DNA from: Phlebopus portentosus
Lineage: Eukaryota > Basidiomycota > Agaricomycetes > Boletales > Boletinellaceae
Direction of reading: 5' to 3'
NCBI GenBank assembly: GCA_037892935.1
Contig: JAYXKI010000001.1
Span: forward strand, 3,534,001 to 3,598,000
Length of the DNA: 64,000 bases
The translations under genes were made by a program, and so were the position numbers. The first letter of the stretch is position 1; every line of letters starts with the position of its first letter. Under the pieces are notes generated by a model that had not been told where the DNA came from, made no database searches, and saw only the letters and a list, made by a program, of their open reading frames with translations. This document shows positions 36,232-46,199 of this stretch, in pieces.

Positions 36232-36891
36232 ATGTTTCGACGTTGGATACATCGAATGCTCCGCTGAGCATCGAGACGGCCGCTTTGAAGTACCACGGAT
36301 CGCATGGTGACCACGCAGAGGACCAGAAGGCTAAGCATCGTCTTCTTGCCGCCTGGAAAGAGACTGTATCATTGCGTGGACTTGGAGCGAAGCATTTTTT
36401 TTCCTTACCTGAAGATCGACGCGAAGCTTTCATTTGTAGAGGAAGAGAAAAAATGATTGAAGAACTTGGAAGCGAATCAGCATGGCGGGCATTAACACCA
36501 GAAGAACAGGCTGAAAAAAACTTAGCTTTGACAGGGGATCTGGCCGATGAATTAGCTGGGGAGGCTCTTTTGTCACTTTCTGAAGAGGAGCGAAGACGAA
36601 TCAATATATTCGTCTGGGCAGGGTGCGGAATGCACAAAGATTTAAATGCTGTGAAAGGTGGAGATTCAGCGATGCAGGAAGAATGGAAAAAATTCGATAT
36701 CTCACCTATCCTGCTTGCCAATCGAGACAATTCAGCGGTTTTGGAACTCGCAGAGTGCGATGGAGAAGACCCGGGGGACGAACGAGACGAGACAGCTGCC
36801 GAGAAGCGTGCTCGTGAAGTTTCGAAAGCGGGTGGTGTCAAGTTATCATATCTGATAGGATTGCTGGTCAATGATAAAGACGATAAGAAAG

Positions 36892-36946
36892 GTGAGACTA
36901 TACTCAGCTAGGATCTATTGTATAGGTACTTACTCGAGCCTTGCAG
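36892..36946 (+). repeat. Introner-like intron copy 2 (55 nt)
   Basis: Begins GTGAGACTATACTCAGC, contains AGGATCTATTGTATAGGT and ACTTACTCGAG, and ends CTTGCAG. Removing it joins ...DDKKG to WHHIFRDW in frame (phase 1). The branch site has one change from CTAAC. Confidence 0.9.
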
Positions 36947-37299
36947 GTTGGCATCACATCTTTCGGGATTGGGCCTCGAAGCATATCGGCCTGACGTTCA
37001 CATTTCCCGACACGTCGAATACACGGTATTCGTCGTATCTCGATGCGGCCGCAGAAATTCTCGCGCATTTGGATGCGTATGTCCAATTTATGGACCGAGT
37101 TCGCTATTCGAAGGTTAAACCTTCGCTCAATAACCTTGAAGAAAATATTAGCAACGCATTGAACGACCCACCGACACTCACCGAACTTGCATGCCTTGCA
37201 CTGTACCGAGAGGCCGTTTCGATTCCCTACATATCTTCGATCCGGGGGGACTCTCTTGAGGAAGTGAATGCTCTCGAGCTTGGATCTAGACTGCGGGAT

Positions 37300-37360
37300 G
37301 TGAGACTATACTCAGCTAGGATCTATTCACAGGTACTAACTCGAGTCTTACATGATAAAG
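37300..37360 (+). repeat. Introner-like intron copy 3 (61 nt)
   Basis: Begins GTGAGACTATACTCAGC, contains AGGATCTATTCACAGG and TACTAACTCGAGTCTTAC, then a unique tail ATGATAAAG. Removing it joins ...SRLRD to VQSHIKRL in frame (phase 0). The CAG end of the other copies is changed to TAC, so a downstream AAG serves as acceptor. Confidence 0.88.
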
Positions 37361-38304
37361 GTCCAGTCGCACATAAAAAGGCTGATCGAAGCGCCGCAGA
37401 CAATCTTGTCTGCCCATTCCAGGCCTCAGGAGGCAATCCTCGACGGAAATAAATCCTGGAATCGCCACGATACCATCGAAGCAATACAAGAACTTATTAC
37501 CAAAGGAAGGCTACCAAAGCTGGAACAGCTTTTCGTAGCCTTTTGAAGGGCGCCCTATCAACTTGGGAACGATTTTCATCAGAATTTAATGAAGATGGAA
37601 TCATTGCAGCACTCACCGAAGAAGAGAAAGAACTGGCTTGGATGCCAGCAACAAACGACGCAAATGAAGGAGCACTTGGCTCCTTCAGAGTATTCCATCG
37701 AGGAAGGCCGAATGGGTCTGTGGAGCTTTTTAACGCATTATTCAGATACCGAAGAAATAGAACAGAAGAATTCATCGAACAGAAACTTACCAGCGAATGG
37801 GACCAGAAGTTTCTCAGGAGGCAGGCACAAATCGAAGACGCTGAGGGAACGGACAGAAAGCGGCGTCGTGAAATTGAGGACGAGAGGGAGGCAGACTACA
37901 CTGCAAAACGTCAGAAGTGCGAAATAAAAAAAAAAGAAGAGAAGAAACCGACGCACGAATTGACGCTGTCGAACTGCAGCTGGACCGCGACGCCATTGAG
38001 GAAATGACCGTCGCACAAATGAAAGATCAGTTAGCCAAATTACGCAAAATGCGAAGCGACGTACCGATACCAAAGGCAAAGGATATGCCGAAGAAGGAGG
38101 ATATCAAGAGGGCCTTGCTGAACCTCCTGACAATTATGAGGCCGAATCCCTCATCATGATCCATCATCTCGCGCAGCCGCTTGCTTACATCTTCCCAATC
38201 CGTGCTTGTACTTCTTCAACTTTTTGGACTTGGGTTTGTCCGGTTCATCAGTAGTTGTTTTCATTATTTCACGTCACCGAATTCGAAGGATTTCTGGAGA
38301 ACTT

Positions 38305-38326
38305 TGCTGCGCATATATGCGCAGCA
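38305..38326. repeat. Perfect 22-nt palindrome inside the transposon
   Basis: TGCTGCGCATA followed directly by its reverse complement, TATGCGCAGCA, with no spacer. It lies in the 3' noncoding part of the element, 146 bp after the last coding frame. It could form a hairpin or be a protein-binding dyad. Confidence 0.9.
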
Positions 38327-38767
38327 TACTGTGACGAGTAGAAAGGGGTTGACCAGCCACCAAGATTCTCGACACGAGCTCCAAGCATTGATTTCTTGAG
38401 ACTGAAGATAACACGCGCAGATGGTGAGCAAAGGAAGCAGGAGACTAATTGTCGTATTCCCCTCTATCGAATGTATTGAAGATATAGTTCAATAGTAGTA
38501 AAGCTCGATGTCTGCAATTGAAGCTGAGAGGAGTTGCCGACTTAGAAATTCTGGAGGCAAAGCTAAGAAGATTAAAGTTGTGCTCGATCTAAGATAAGGT
38601 TGCCGTAAATGACAGAATAAAGTTTTGCACTGTCGGGAAGGCGTGGTGTCCGGTGATAAGGCTTTAAGACATGCATGTGCGAAGTGCGACAACAAGATCG
38701 ACGTAAATTACTTAAAACAGGTATATTTCAAACTCCGCCCGGGAGAAAACCTGGCACGCGTCACTCA

Positions 38768-38786
38768 TGGGAATTGCCAGTCACCA
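38768..38786 (-). repeat. Right terminal inverted repeat (19 bp)
   Basis: TGGGAATTGCCAGTCACCA, the exact inverse of the left end. The outside neighbour is TCCATAC (38787-38793), identical to the 7 bp outside the left end, giving a target-site duplication. Confidence 0.93.
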
Positions 38787-39886
38787 TCCATACGGACAAA
38801 GCAAATCTAGAAAGCTTCGGAATGGGTCGACGCACGTCGCTCAACTTTCTTTGCTGTTCCCGGAGGAATGCGGGAAGGGCCGATGTGGCGACCTATGAGA
38901 GCGAAGATTACTCAAGAGAGAAGACAATCAGGGCAAGCATCAGAGCTGCGCCGGAAAGAACGTACGTGAAGATTGAGAGAAGGCGAGTAAAAGGGGAGGA
39001 GGAACTTTAAATTGATTGAATATTACGGCCGATGCGATGGGCGATGTTGATGAGATGAATTTGGCGCCATACAAGTTAAAAATGGAATCGGAACTGAAGC
39101 GATATCCGCGGGCCTCACCGCTCCGTCACATGTTCAGAGCATTTTGGATTTCATTCTGTCTGACTACTAGACCTGGCGTGTGCGAGGCAGCAACGACTGA
39201 TGAGGACTCGGAGGTCAATCGAGATCAAGTTGAAGTTGACGAAAGAAGCGAGTAATATTTTGGATGCACGTGCAAGAAGGGGCTCAAACGCGACCCTGTC
39301 ATCACTTACACAGCCAATTTAAGGAGGGGTGCCGATCACCGGGAGGGCAAATAGCGATCTTTGTCATTTACTTAACACGCACGCATTAATGAATGTATAT
39401 CTCGATCTCGGCGATAGAAAATGACGGAAAACCGGAAGTGGAAATAACTAGCTGGATTGGGGAAGAGAAGCCGGAACCAGGACACGTCTTTGAGAAGGTC
39501 CAGGTCCCAATGTTGAATGTACGAGTGAAGCACGCGGACTCTCCGGCACGGGTAGAACTGCCTATTCTTCTCGCAGGTGCCACGGGTAACCGCCTACTTA
39601 CTCCCACAGCATATATATCCCGTCCTTCCTCGAGCCCTTTATAATCCACTCCTCCCACACCCCGACAACTCTCTCCCAGCAGCACGCTCCTTTCTCTTAT
39701 CAGGTCCACTCTTCTAGATCCTCTCAGTATTTCCCTCTCTCCATAGCCTTCTAGTGCCCTGTTGCACTCCATCACAATATATATCATCATCAACTCGACC
39801 TGATCCTCGATTGTAAACGCAAATCCAGGAGATTTTAAGAAGAGCGTCTCGTCGCCCCCACCCAGCAGCATCCTCTCAATTTTATA
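38787..39886. other. Intergenic region with promoter of the repeat-peptide gene
   Basis: About 1.1 kb between the transposon and the secreted peptide gene. Short open frames at 39016-39255 and 39393-39644 show no domain. From about 39640 to 39770 the plus strand is strongly pyrimidine-rich, as in leaders of highly expressed fungal genes. Confidence 0.5.
39611..39618 (+). promoter_or_regulatory. Candidate TATA box
   Basis: ATATATAT, 276 bp upstream of the peptide-precursor start and about 30 bp before the CT-rich tract that is the likely 5' leader. Spacing fits a TATA-driven, inducible, highly expressed gene. The role is inferred from position only. Confidence 0.45.
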
Positions 39887-40449
39887 ATGCTGTCATCAAG
39901 ACTATTCTTCCTTTTCTCTTGCGTCTTCGTCTTCCTCGCTCTCGCCTGTGCTGCTCCTGTATGTTCATATACTTTATCCGGCGTTTATCCTCATGCTCAC
40001 TTGTCTCGCTCTCTGCGCGTTCAGGTAGCGCAGCCTGACGATCTGGTCAAACGTATCGCCGAACCCGTGAGCACCTTTTCCAATTCGTATCTACCCTTTT
40101 TCGACATGCATCCTAATACACAAACGTATTCGATTCTTATAGCAAAATGGAATGGGTGGCAGCGGAAAAGATTGGAAACGTGAGGCACAAAACGGCATGG
40201 GCGGGTCTGGAAAAGATTGGAAGCGGGAGCCAGAAGCTGAAGCTGATCCCCAAGGCGGGTTTGGCGGTTTTAATAAAGACTGGAAACGGGAGGCTGAACC
40301 TCAACCTGTGAGTATCCACGTAGCCTATTATTCATCAGCGTTCCGTCGCTGAGACGACGCTTTTCTCCCAGCAAGGCTTTGGCGGCGTAAGCAAGGACTG
40401 GAAGCGAGAACCGCAAGGTGGTTTTGGCGGCTTCGGTAAGGACTGGTGA
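39887..40449 (+). CDS. Secreted Kex2-processed repeat peptide precursor (alpha-factor-like)
   Basis: A 118-residue precursor in four exons (39887-39958, 40025-40066, 40143-40307, 40372-40449), all joined in phase 0. Exon 1 is a signal peptide: MLSSRLFFLFSCVFVFLALA then CAAP. After a short pro-part (LVKR) come five related peptides, each followed by KR or by the stop: QNGMGGSGKDW twice, QGGFGGFNKDW, QGFGGVSKDW and QGGFGGFGKDW. Between KR and each peptide lie dipeptide spacers EA, EP-EA-EA-DP, EA-EP-QP and EP. These are the known substrates of Ste13-type dipeptidyl aminopeptidases. This is the architecture of ascomycete alpha-factor pheromones and of fungal Kex2-processed repeat proteins. An N-terminal Gln could cyclise. 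The role is unknown. Confidence 0.9.
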
Positions 40450-43400
40450 TTACCGTCGTCTCCAGCGGAGCAGCCAGCGTGATAAATCCAATCATCATTT
40501 TTTGGGACTTGAGATAACGGATTAGTTAGTTGGGGTTTTGTGGAGAGTATGTGTCTTTCATCATTGCTACCGCGAACAGAGCTCTTATCCGACCTACTGC
40601 ACTCCCGCAGAACGTGTACTTTTTAGCTCGAAATGGTGTTCCCCATTCAGTCCTTTCTCGCTTCACCGTGCTTTTCATTATTTTTTCACTTCCTTTCTAA
40701 GACTGTCTTCACGAAGACTAGTTATTACTCGTGCAACCTTTCCGCCATGAGACTGACCTCGACCGTACTTTACCTTACCAATCATTTTCATTTGATCGCA
40801 GATTACAATATGTAGTGTTGCTGTGCCAGCTTTTCCGCTTTCAAAAGATCATCTTTTCTGTTTTTTTGGACCTTCTCAGATGTTGCGCGCAACATGTTTT
40901 CTTCTTTTCCCTTTATTTTTGTTCCTCCTCGCCTTGTCATTCAATACGCCGTCATTACGACGCTCACGGTCTTTACATGCTTGTAGCTGTTTCAATCTCA
41001 TATTTTTGTTCCAATATCTGTGCCTCTAGAACTAAGCAATCCATGATGATGCTGGGCATGACGCTACTGCATATATGTTGTACAGTATGTCATCGTAGGA
41101 ACTTAGAGGTCGTGCTTGTGTGCCTCTCGAATGTCGTCACTTTTGTTTTCATATGTATGGTGTTTCATTATTATTATTTTCTGTTACTTAATTCCGAACA
41201 GGGCCAACGAAGTTCCGATTTGGGTACTAGTACTAGCAAGAACTTTCGTGCTTCGCTTCGTTGACGCCTACTGCCATGTAATTCTCAGGCCCAGGAGACA
41301 GTTCACGTACATGCACCGCTTCGTGCCCTCTTTTTCTCTTGTCGCGCACGTCTGCTGCTAGTGATTCGTTGGTTGGACTATTGCTTCTCCAGTGTTTTTT
41401 TTCTCTTACGTTGTCTTGAGCATCGCCTTGGGTTTGATGTGTGATGTATGCATATGGTCTAACTGTCCCATACGTTACAACAACTTGTGGTGGAATCCCG
41501 TAATGAATCGCTCATTCGCTCGAGAGATGTGTTGTTTGTAGCAATGTTCAACAGTTGACATCGACGTATACTGTTCTTGCTTGGATTTTGATTCATTTTT
41601 GTTGAAGGCTTGGCGCATGCACGCGTGTGCCATGCAAAGTGCGCAGCAGCAGGGAGCACGTTGTGGGTCCTTGGGTGGGATCTTCTCAACTTTGTTTTTC
41701 AAGGGCCGACGGATCTGCGTTTGTCTGGTGTCAAAGGGACACTAGTACTTAACAGTTACCGCCCTAGCCCGCCCTAGCCCGAATTCATTAGATAAACATA
41801 ACTAGATAGAAATGTATATGTCGCATACAGATCCGTAGAGCGCTCATATTCACCGATCGATGGCGCAGATTAGCTGATCCAAGTTGATCTCTCATCTTTG
41901 TCCTTGCCGTATTTTTTTTTAGCCTTCACACACACTCGGATCTGTGTGAGCGCTCGAGAAGTTTTTGAAGACTATCATCATCATCATTATACTATCAAAA
42001 AGAAGACTTACATACAAGTAAGCCTGAGATATCGGGAAGGATGAGATTGACTTTGGTTCCGCGCGCATTCGACATGTTCGCGACAGTGGCTGGGTCTGAA
42101 ATGCATTCTGAGCGAGTTTGAATGTTCACAGGAGGTATATTTATACACTGATGGAGTACCAATGAATTCCCTTGTTTGGTATTGAAGCTACCAGGCCTGT
42201 CCGACCAGTTTGCTTTATAGAACACAGTTACTTGGAAGGTGTCGATTTTATCAACTTGGCGTGTCGAGATCTGTTTCTGTTTTTGTCTCGTAGTGATGTT
42301 TTCTATCTCGCAGATAACTTTGATGACACAGGCGTGTGATATACATGTATATATATTCATATTTTGATATCTCAAGCTCTTTGGAATCCGCAGCAATTGC
42401 GAGAGTCCGATAGAGGCCAAAGTGGTTTAATTCTAAAGGCAAATTGGATGCCGTGTACAATTAGTCTTCTATTCCCTTTACACTGAGCCAGAGCCGAGTT
42501 TTGAAGATGATTGCGTGGGGATGCATGGCCTTTCGGTGGTTAGACTGAGGTTCAGTCTGCCGCTGGTTCAGTCCGCACCGCTCAATACTAACCAAACGAT
42601 CCGACATCTTTTCCCAAGTTCTTCGTCTTCTCTGAAATATTTGCATACTTCCAATCCTATCCAGTGAACGGACCTGTCCGGCCGAGGACGACTTCTGTCG
42701 GAGGTTTTCTTCAGAAGAAATTGTGGGATGGTCCGGAGACTGGAATAAATATCCAAATTTAGTTCTGCAAGTCAAAGAAAGAATAATTCCGTCAGTTTAG
42801 ATTTGCTTCCTCGCTATACTAGTACTAGTACTGCCTCCGCCGCTTCTCGAGTTCCCCCCAAACGTTAGTTTAAGTAACGTAGCACAAAAGATCCTAATCC
42901 TGATACCTCAGCTGATCCTGGGTTACGCCGAAGAGTCGGCTGAGCGAATCTTTGCTGGCTTTCAAATTGTGGAAACCGTATCATCTGAACATGCCAGCAA
43001 GGCGCTGAGCTATATATGTCACACGTACTGAATCCATGTGGATTTGGTCAGTATAGTACTAGCTGGCACTAGCTGGCTCCTTTGGCGGCTGAGCAGGATC
43101 AGCATCATGACTGGACAACAAAGATATCACACGAAGCAGGCAATGAGGACGCAGTGATGCTCCATGACATGTGCCTTTTGAAATGTGTCCGACGTCGTTC
43201 AAGCCCTCTCTGGCCAGTCAGGAGCATTCTGGGGGAGACGATGAGGCCAATCGCGTCACGAGCAGCCGCATCGGGTACCTTGTCATCAGACGTAGTCCAG
43301 ACCAATTAGCATCGCGCACTAGAACTCGGAGGTGCTATGCGGCCAAAGGTGTGTGATCGACGGCGCTCGCGGCGTGGCGCTGACATGGTGACTATAGCTC

Positions 43401-44777
43401 ACTCATTAGGGTTAGCTAGGAGTGTCGTTTGCCGAGATGCCGCTTTTGTTTGTGCAGAAGAAAACATCACATACATACCTCTTCTCCCACGTTCCACGAA
43501 GACAAACAACAAGATCCTTTATTGTTGCAACTTCTCCGCTCGAGGCCTCAGCATGCAACGGAAATGAAGCGGATTGAACAAACGATTCGAGTGGCAGCGA
43601 TGTCGTTCGACAATTGGGCACGTACGACGTACGTGAGCCTGGCAACCCTGCAGGGCCTTGAAGGTGTCGTCCTCGAGACAGGTCGAAGGAGTCTATGATG
43701 TCGCTCTTGTCCAAATTCTGATCTCTGCTCTTCACAAGTTCACCATCGTTCGGTATGAATGACGATGGTGTGATCTCGATCAGAGTGCGACATCGATAGA
43801 TCCTCTTGGACAATCGGAAGGCGTGCCACGAACGGAAATTAATTTGAAATTCATATTCACCTCCGACAGAGTGCTCTCGCGGATCGCCATTTCCAAGGTA
43901 ACGTTTTTGATGTTCTGCATTTTGATTCCTTCATAATAATTCCTTTTAATAAACAGACAATACCATTCGTATTCATTAAAATCGGAAATTACTCTGATTA
44001 AGACCCCACTGTGCAGCCCTACTCTACAATAATCAGATGGAGCGAACAAGATAAGCCAAGAGCGGTCCGATATTGTGTTTGCATGCCCAAGAACGTGACA
44101 TAACTCATTTTGTTAATTTTCATCGATCTCGACCCTGACGAGCCTCGGTAGCCATCGGCTCTCGGCCTCGAGAGAGTCTGGGCACCCGTAGGAGCGAGTC
44201 CTGAGTCTTCATCTTCATCTTTCTCGTTTGCGCCCTTCGCATGCTTTTCACATCGGGACTGACATTAATATTGAGGATACGGGGAAAACTCAATGACAGT
44301 CCGGAAAGAAGCAGACCCGTTCCCTGCCGTTCCGAGTCTCGGATATGCCAAGCAGGTCGTCGGCCGGCCCCGGCTTGGCGCAATAGAGCCATTCGATCGG
44401 ATCGTCGGCAAGTCTTATCCGGTGGCCAATCAAGAAGCTCAATGCTCGGTATGATTGCCTTATTTGAGGTAGTCTGCTCGGCCCATTTCCAGGCCCAGGC
44501 ACAACACATTAGTAATCACCAGGTACGCTCGTCATGACCCCGTGCAGGAAAAGCTTTAAATTGATAGCCACTTTTCATTCTTTCTACACCCTCTTTGTTT
44601 GACTACCTGGCTGCAAGTTCAGTGCGTTTGTGCTCTCTTTTTGCTCTCTGCCAACCCGTTGCTTGTTATCCTTTGCGCATTTTTCGTGAGTTTACTGGAC
44701 AACAATAAAGGGTGTTTGGAGCTGACTAGCGATGGCTCGATGCTAGGCGTCTGCGTAGATTCAATCTACGGTCCCTC
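40450..44777. other. Gene-poor 4.3-kb stretch between the two peptide genes
   Basis: I find no supported gene. Open frames such as 40731-41264 and 41995-42420 are composition-driven, with no domains or splice partners. Small features: a doubled CCGCCCTAGC motif near 41760-41780 and ACTAGT repeats near 42818-42830. I searched for further W-K-R repeats and saw none. Confidence 0.5.
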
Positions 44778-45082
44778 ATGCGAGTAACCTCACTTATCGT
44801 TGCCCTCGCGGCCATTACTTTCGTCAGCGCCGCCCCGTCCCCCTTCCCGAAGCGGAAGCGGCGGCGGGCAACGTGGATTGGAAGCGCTATCCTCCCGACT
44901 GGAAGCGTGAAGCGGATGCCGTACCTGGTGCTCCAGCTTGGAAACGTGATGCGGACGCTGAGCCCGGAGCACCGGATTGGAGGCGCGATGCGTCGTGGGG
45001 CAGAACACCTCACTGGAAGCGTGAGGCAGATGCCTCTGAGGAAAAACGGGACCCGAGATGGGGCAATATATATACCTGGTAA
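44778..45082 (+). pseudogene. Second secreted Kex2-type repeat peptide precursor, frame broken
   Basis: The ATG at 44778 opens a signal peptide, MRVTSLIVALAAITFVSAAP. Its frame then runs into Arg-rich nonsense. One base out of frame (from about 44846) a repeat precursor is open to TAA at 45080-45082: GNVDW-KR, YPPDW-KR, EADAVPGAPAW-KR, DADAEPGAPDW-RR, DASWGRTPHW-KR, EADASEE-KR and DPRWGNIYTW. The EA/DA dipeptides after KR are Ste13-type spacers, and nearly every unit ends in Trp, as in the precursor at 39887. One added base in the C run at 44839-44843 would join both parts. It may be a sequencing error, a decayed gene or a frameshifting gene. No intron fits: the only GT..AG pair is 16 nt. Labelled pseudogene with reservation. 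Confidence 0.72.
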
Positions 45083-46199
45083 TCGCCGAACCGGGTTCCT
45101 TTCTCCTCGTCTCCTCGTCTTATTCTCCTCGTTGCAAACTCAAGTTCGTATTCTACGTGCTCTATTTTCGGCTGTACGCCGGTCACTGACTTTTACACTT
45201 AGTAGCTGGCTCAGTCTTCTCGTAAATTTGAGCACTTTTCTGCCTTATCACCAACCCGCCATGTGGCTGGGTTTGATCTGGCACCAGCCCTTTAACCCAA
45301 CCCTGATCGATTCATGAAACCGCACTTGCGGAACGCATATGCTCTTCCGGTGCTCTTATCTTTATACTCGTCGCTCATTATTTCCCCGACTCTTTGTTTG
45401 CCTCGTCGGTGCACATTATGGACGTGTTTTCTTCTTATGGATCTCCGGCGCTCATTTGTTCGGTGTTTACCCTGTGGTTGCGAATTGCATGCTTCATGGA
45501 TGAGGTCGTCGAAGACTTCAGCAGTTTACTGTACTTTTGTAACTAAGTATTTTAACCCCTCTTACTTTCGTCTCTTTCTTCGACGAGATGTGTAGTCCTC
45601 CGTTGAAGACGAGCAAGAATTAAAGAACGTCTTGCCCGTATATTTCCTATCCCGATTATAGGATTGTCCTTAAGTGGCTCGTGCATTCAGGCGTTTCAGA
45701 AACGACAGATTATTCGCCATAATGATTCTGAGTAATCGCACCTTAGCTGAGCGGTGCACGAAAGCTCTTGTCATAGGACTTCTCAAGCCGTCAGATGCTT
45801 GTCAAACGGCTGTGAGAGGTGGAGTACATCCAAAACCTCGTCCGCAGCATGCGGCCGGATGCGAAGGGGCAATGAGTCCAAGAAGATTCGATCAGAGTAA
45901 TGGTGACGAAGTGGCGGCATTCTACTTCATTTCGTCAGTCAGTCAGTATGTGCATTGTGAAATAGAGGGCACGTCCATTCCAGGGCAGTAATGTGAAGAA
46001 GATCGACGGATTCAGTCACAATCCAGGCATGAGCTGTACTATGTTCTTCAAATGTAATATCCTTCTCAGGAAGGAGCGCTCAGGAACTATGGCTATGCAG
46101 TGAAACGTTTCCCTCATTTCGTGTGAGAGTGAGTAATCAATCCTGTTTGTTCTCTACGATTCCAGTCCAGAACATGTTGAACGCGCAGGTTTCATGCGA
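45083..46199. other. Intergenic region
   Basis: About 1.1 kb. An open frame at 45314-45595 is Leu/Phe/Ser-rich but has no supporting structure, and that at 45674-45991 has no domain. The latter part lies 3' of the MTQ2 gene. No gene supported. Confidence 0.5.

Larger units (their letters stand above)
34824..38159 (+). pseudogene. Putative DDE transposase gene, two frameshifts
   Basis: Five exons: 34824-35874, 35930-36178, 36232-36891, 36947-37299 and 37361-38159, about 1035 residues if the breaks are ignored. The start MPKTKQSRSGAQVLVLQ leads into a long coiled coil (to about residue 270). Next comes the possible first catalytic Asp (GGDGTTNKSQ, in exon 2), then WAGCGMHKDLN (a C-x2-H motif, near 36615-36647), FPDTSNTRYSSYLDAAAE and WMPATNDANEGALGSFRV, whose Glu could be the third catalytic residue. 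I recall similar multi-copy proteins in agaricomycetes, without a known function. Frame breaks lie at 37541-37545 (T run) and about 37925-37936 (A run); both could be sequencing errors. Introns 2-4 are near-identical to each other. Confidence 0.75.
34470..38786 (+). mobile_element. Complete DNA transposon with TIRs and 7-bp target duplication
   Basis: A 4317-bp element bounded by perfect 19-bp terminal inverted repeats (TGGTGACTGGCAATTCCCA at 34470-34488 and its reverse complement at 38768-38786). It is flanked on both sides by the same 7 bp, TCCATAC (34463-34469 and 38787-38793), the footprint of insertion. One large gene (34824-38159) fills it. The protein carries motifs expected of a DDE-type transposase with the C(2)H insertion known from hAT, MULE, P and related superfamilies. 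I cannot assign it to a named family. The perfect TIR and TSD suggest a fairly recent insertion, although the gene has two frame breaks. Confidence 0.9.

Noticed and set aside
36191..36871. 226-codon open frame on the minus strand
   Set aside because: It is the antisense shadow of exon 3 of the transposase gene, whose plus-strand frame has domain-like motifs and splices correctly.
40731..41264. 177-codon plus-strand frame rich in Phe, Cys and Leu
   Set aside because: Composition of T-rich noncoding DNA downstream of the peptide gene; no signal or domain pattern and overlaps two other frames.
44838..44853. GT..AG pair that could be read as an intron repairing the second precursor
   Set aside because: Only 16 nt, far below the 50-nt introns seen elsewhere, and it does not restore the right frame.
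44778..45317. Long frame continuing from the signal peptide of the second repeat-peptide gene
   Set aside because: After SAAP it turns into Arg-rich sequence without pattern, whereas the neighbouring frame has regular W-KR repeats ending in a stop; the repeat frame is the meaningful one.
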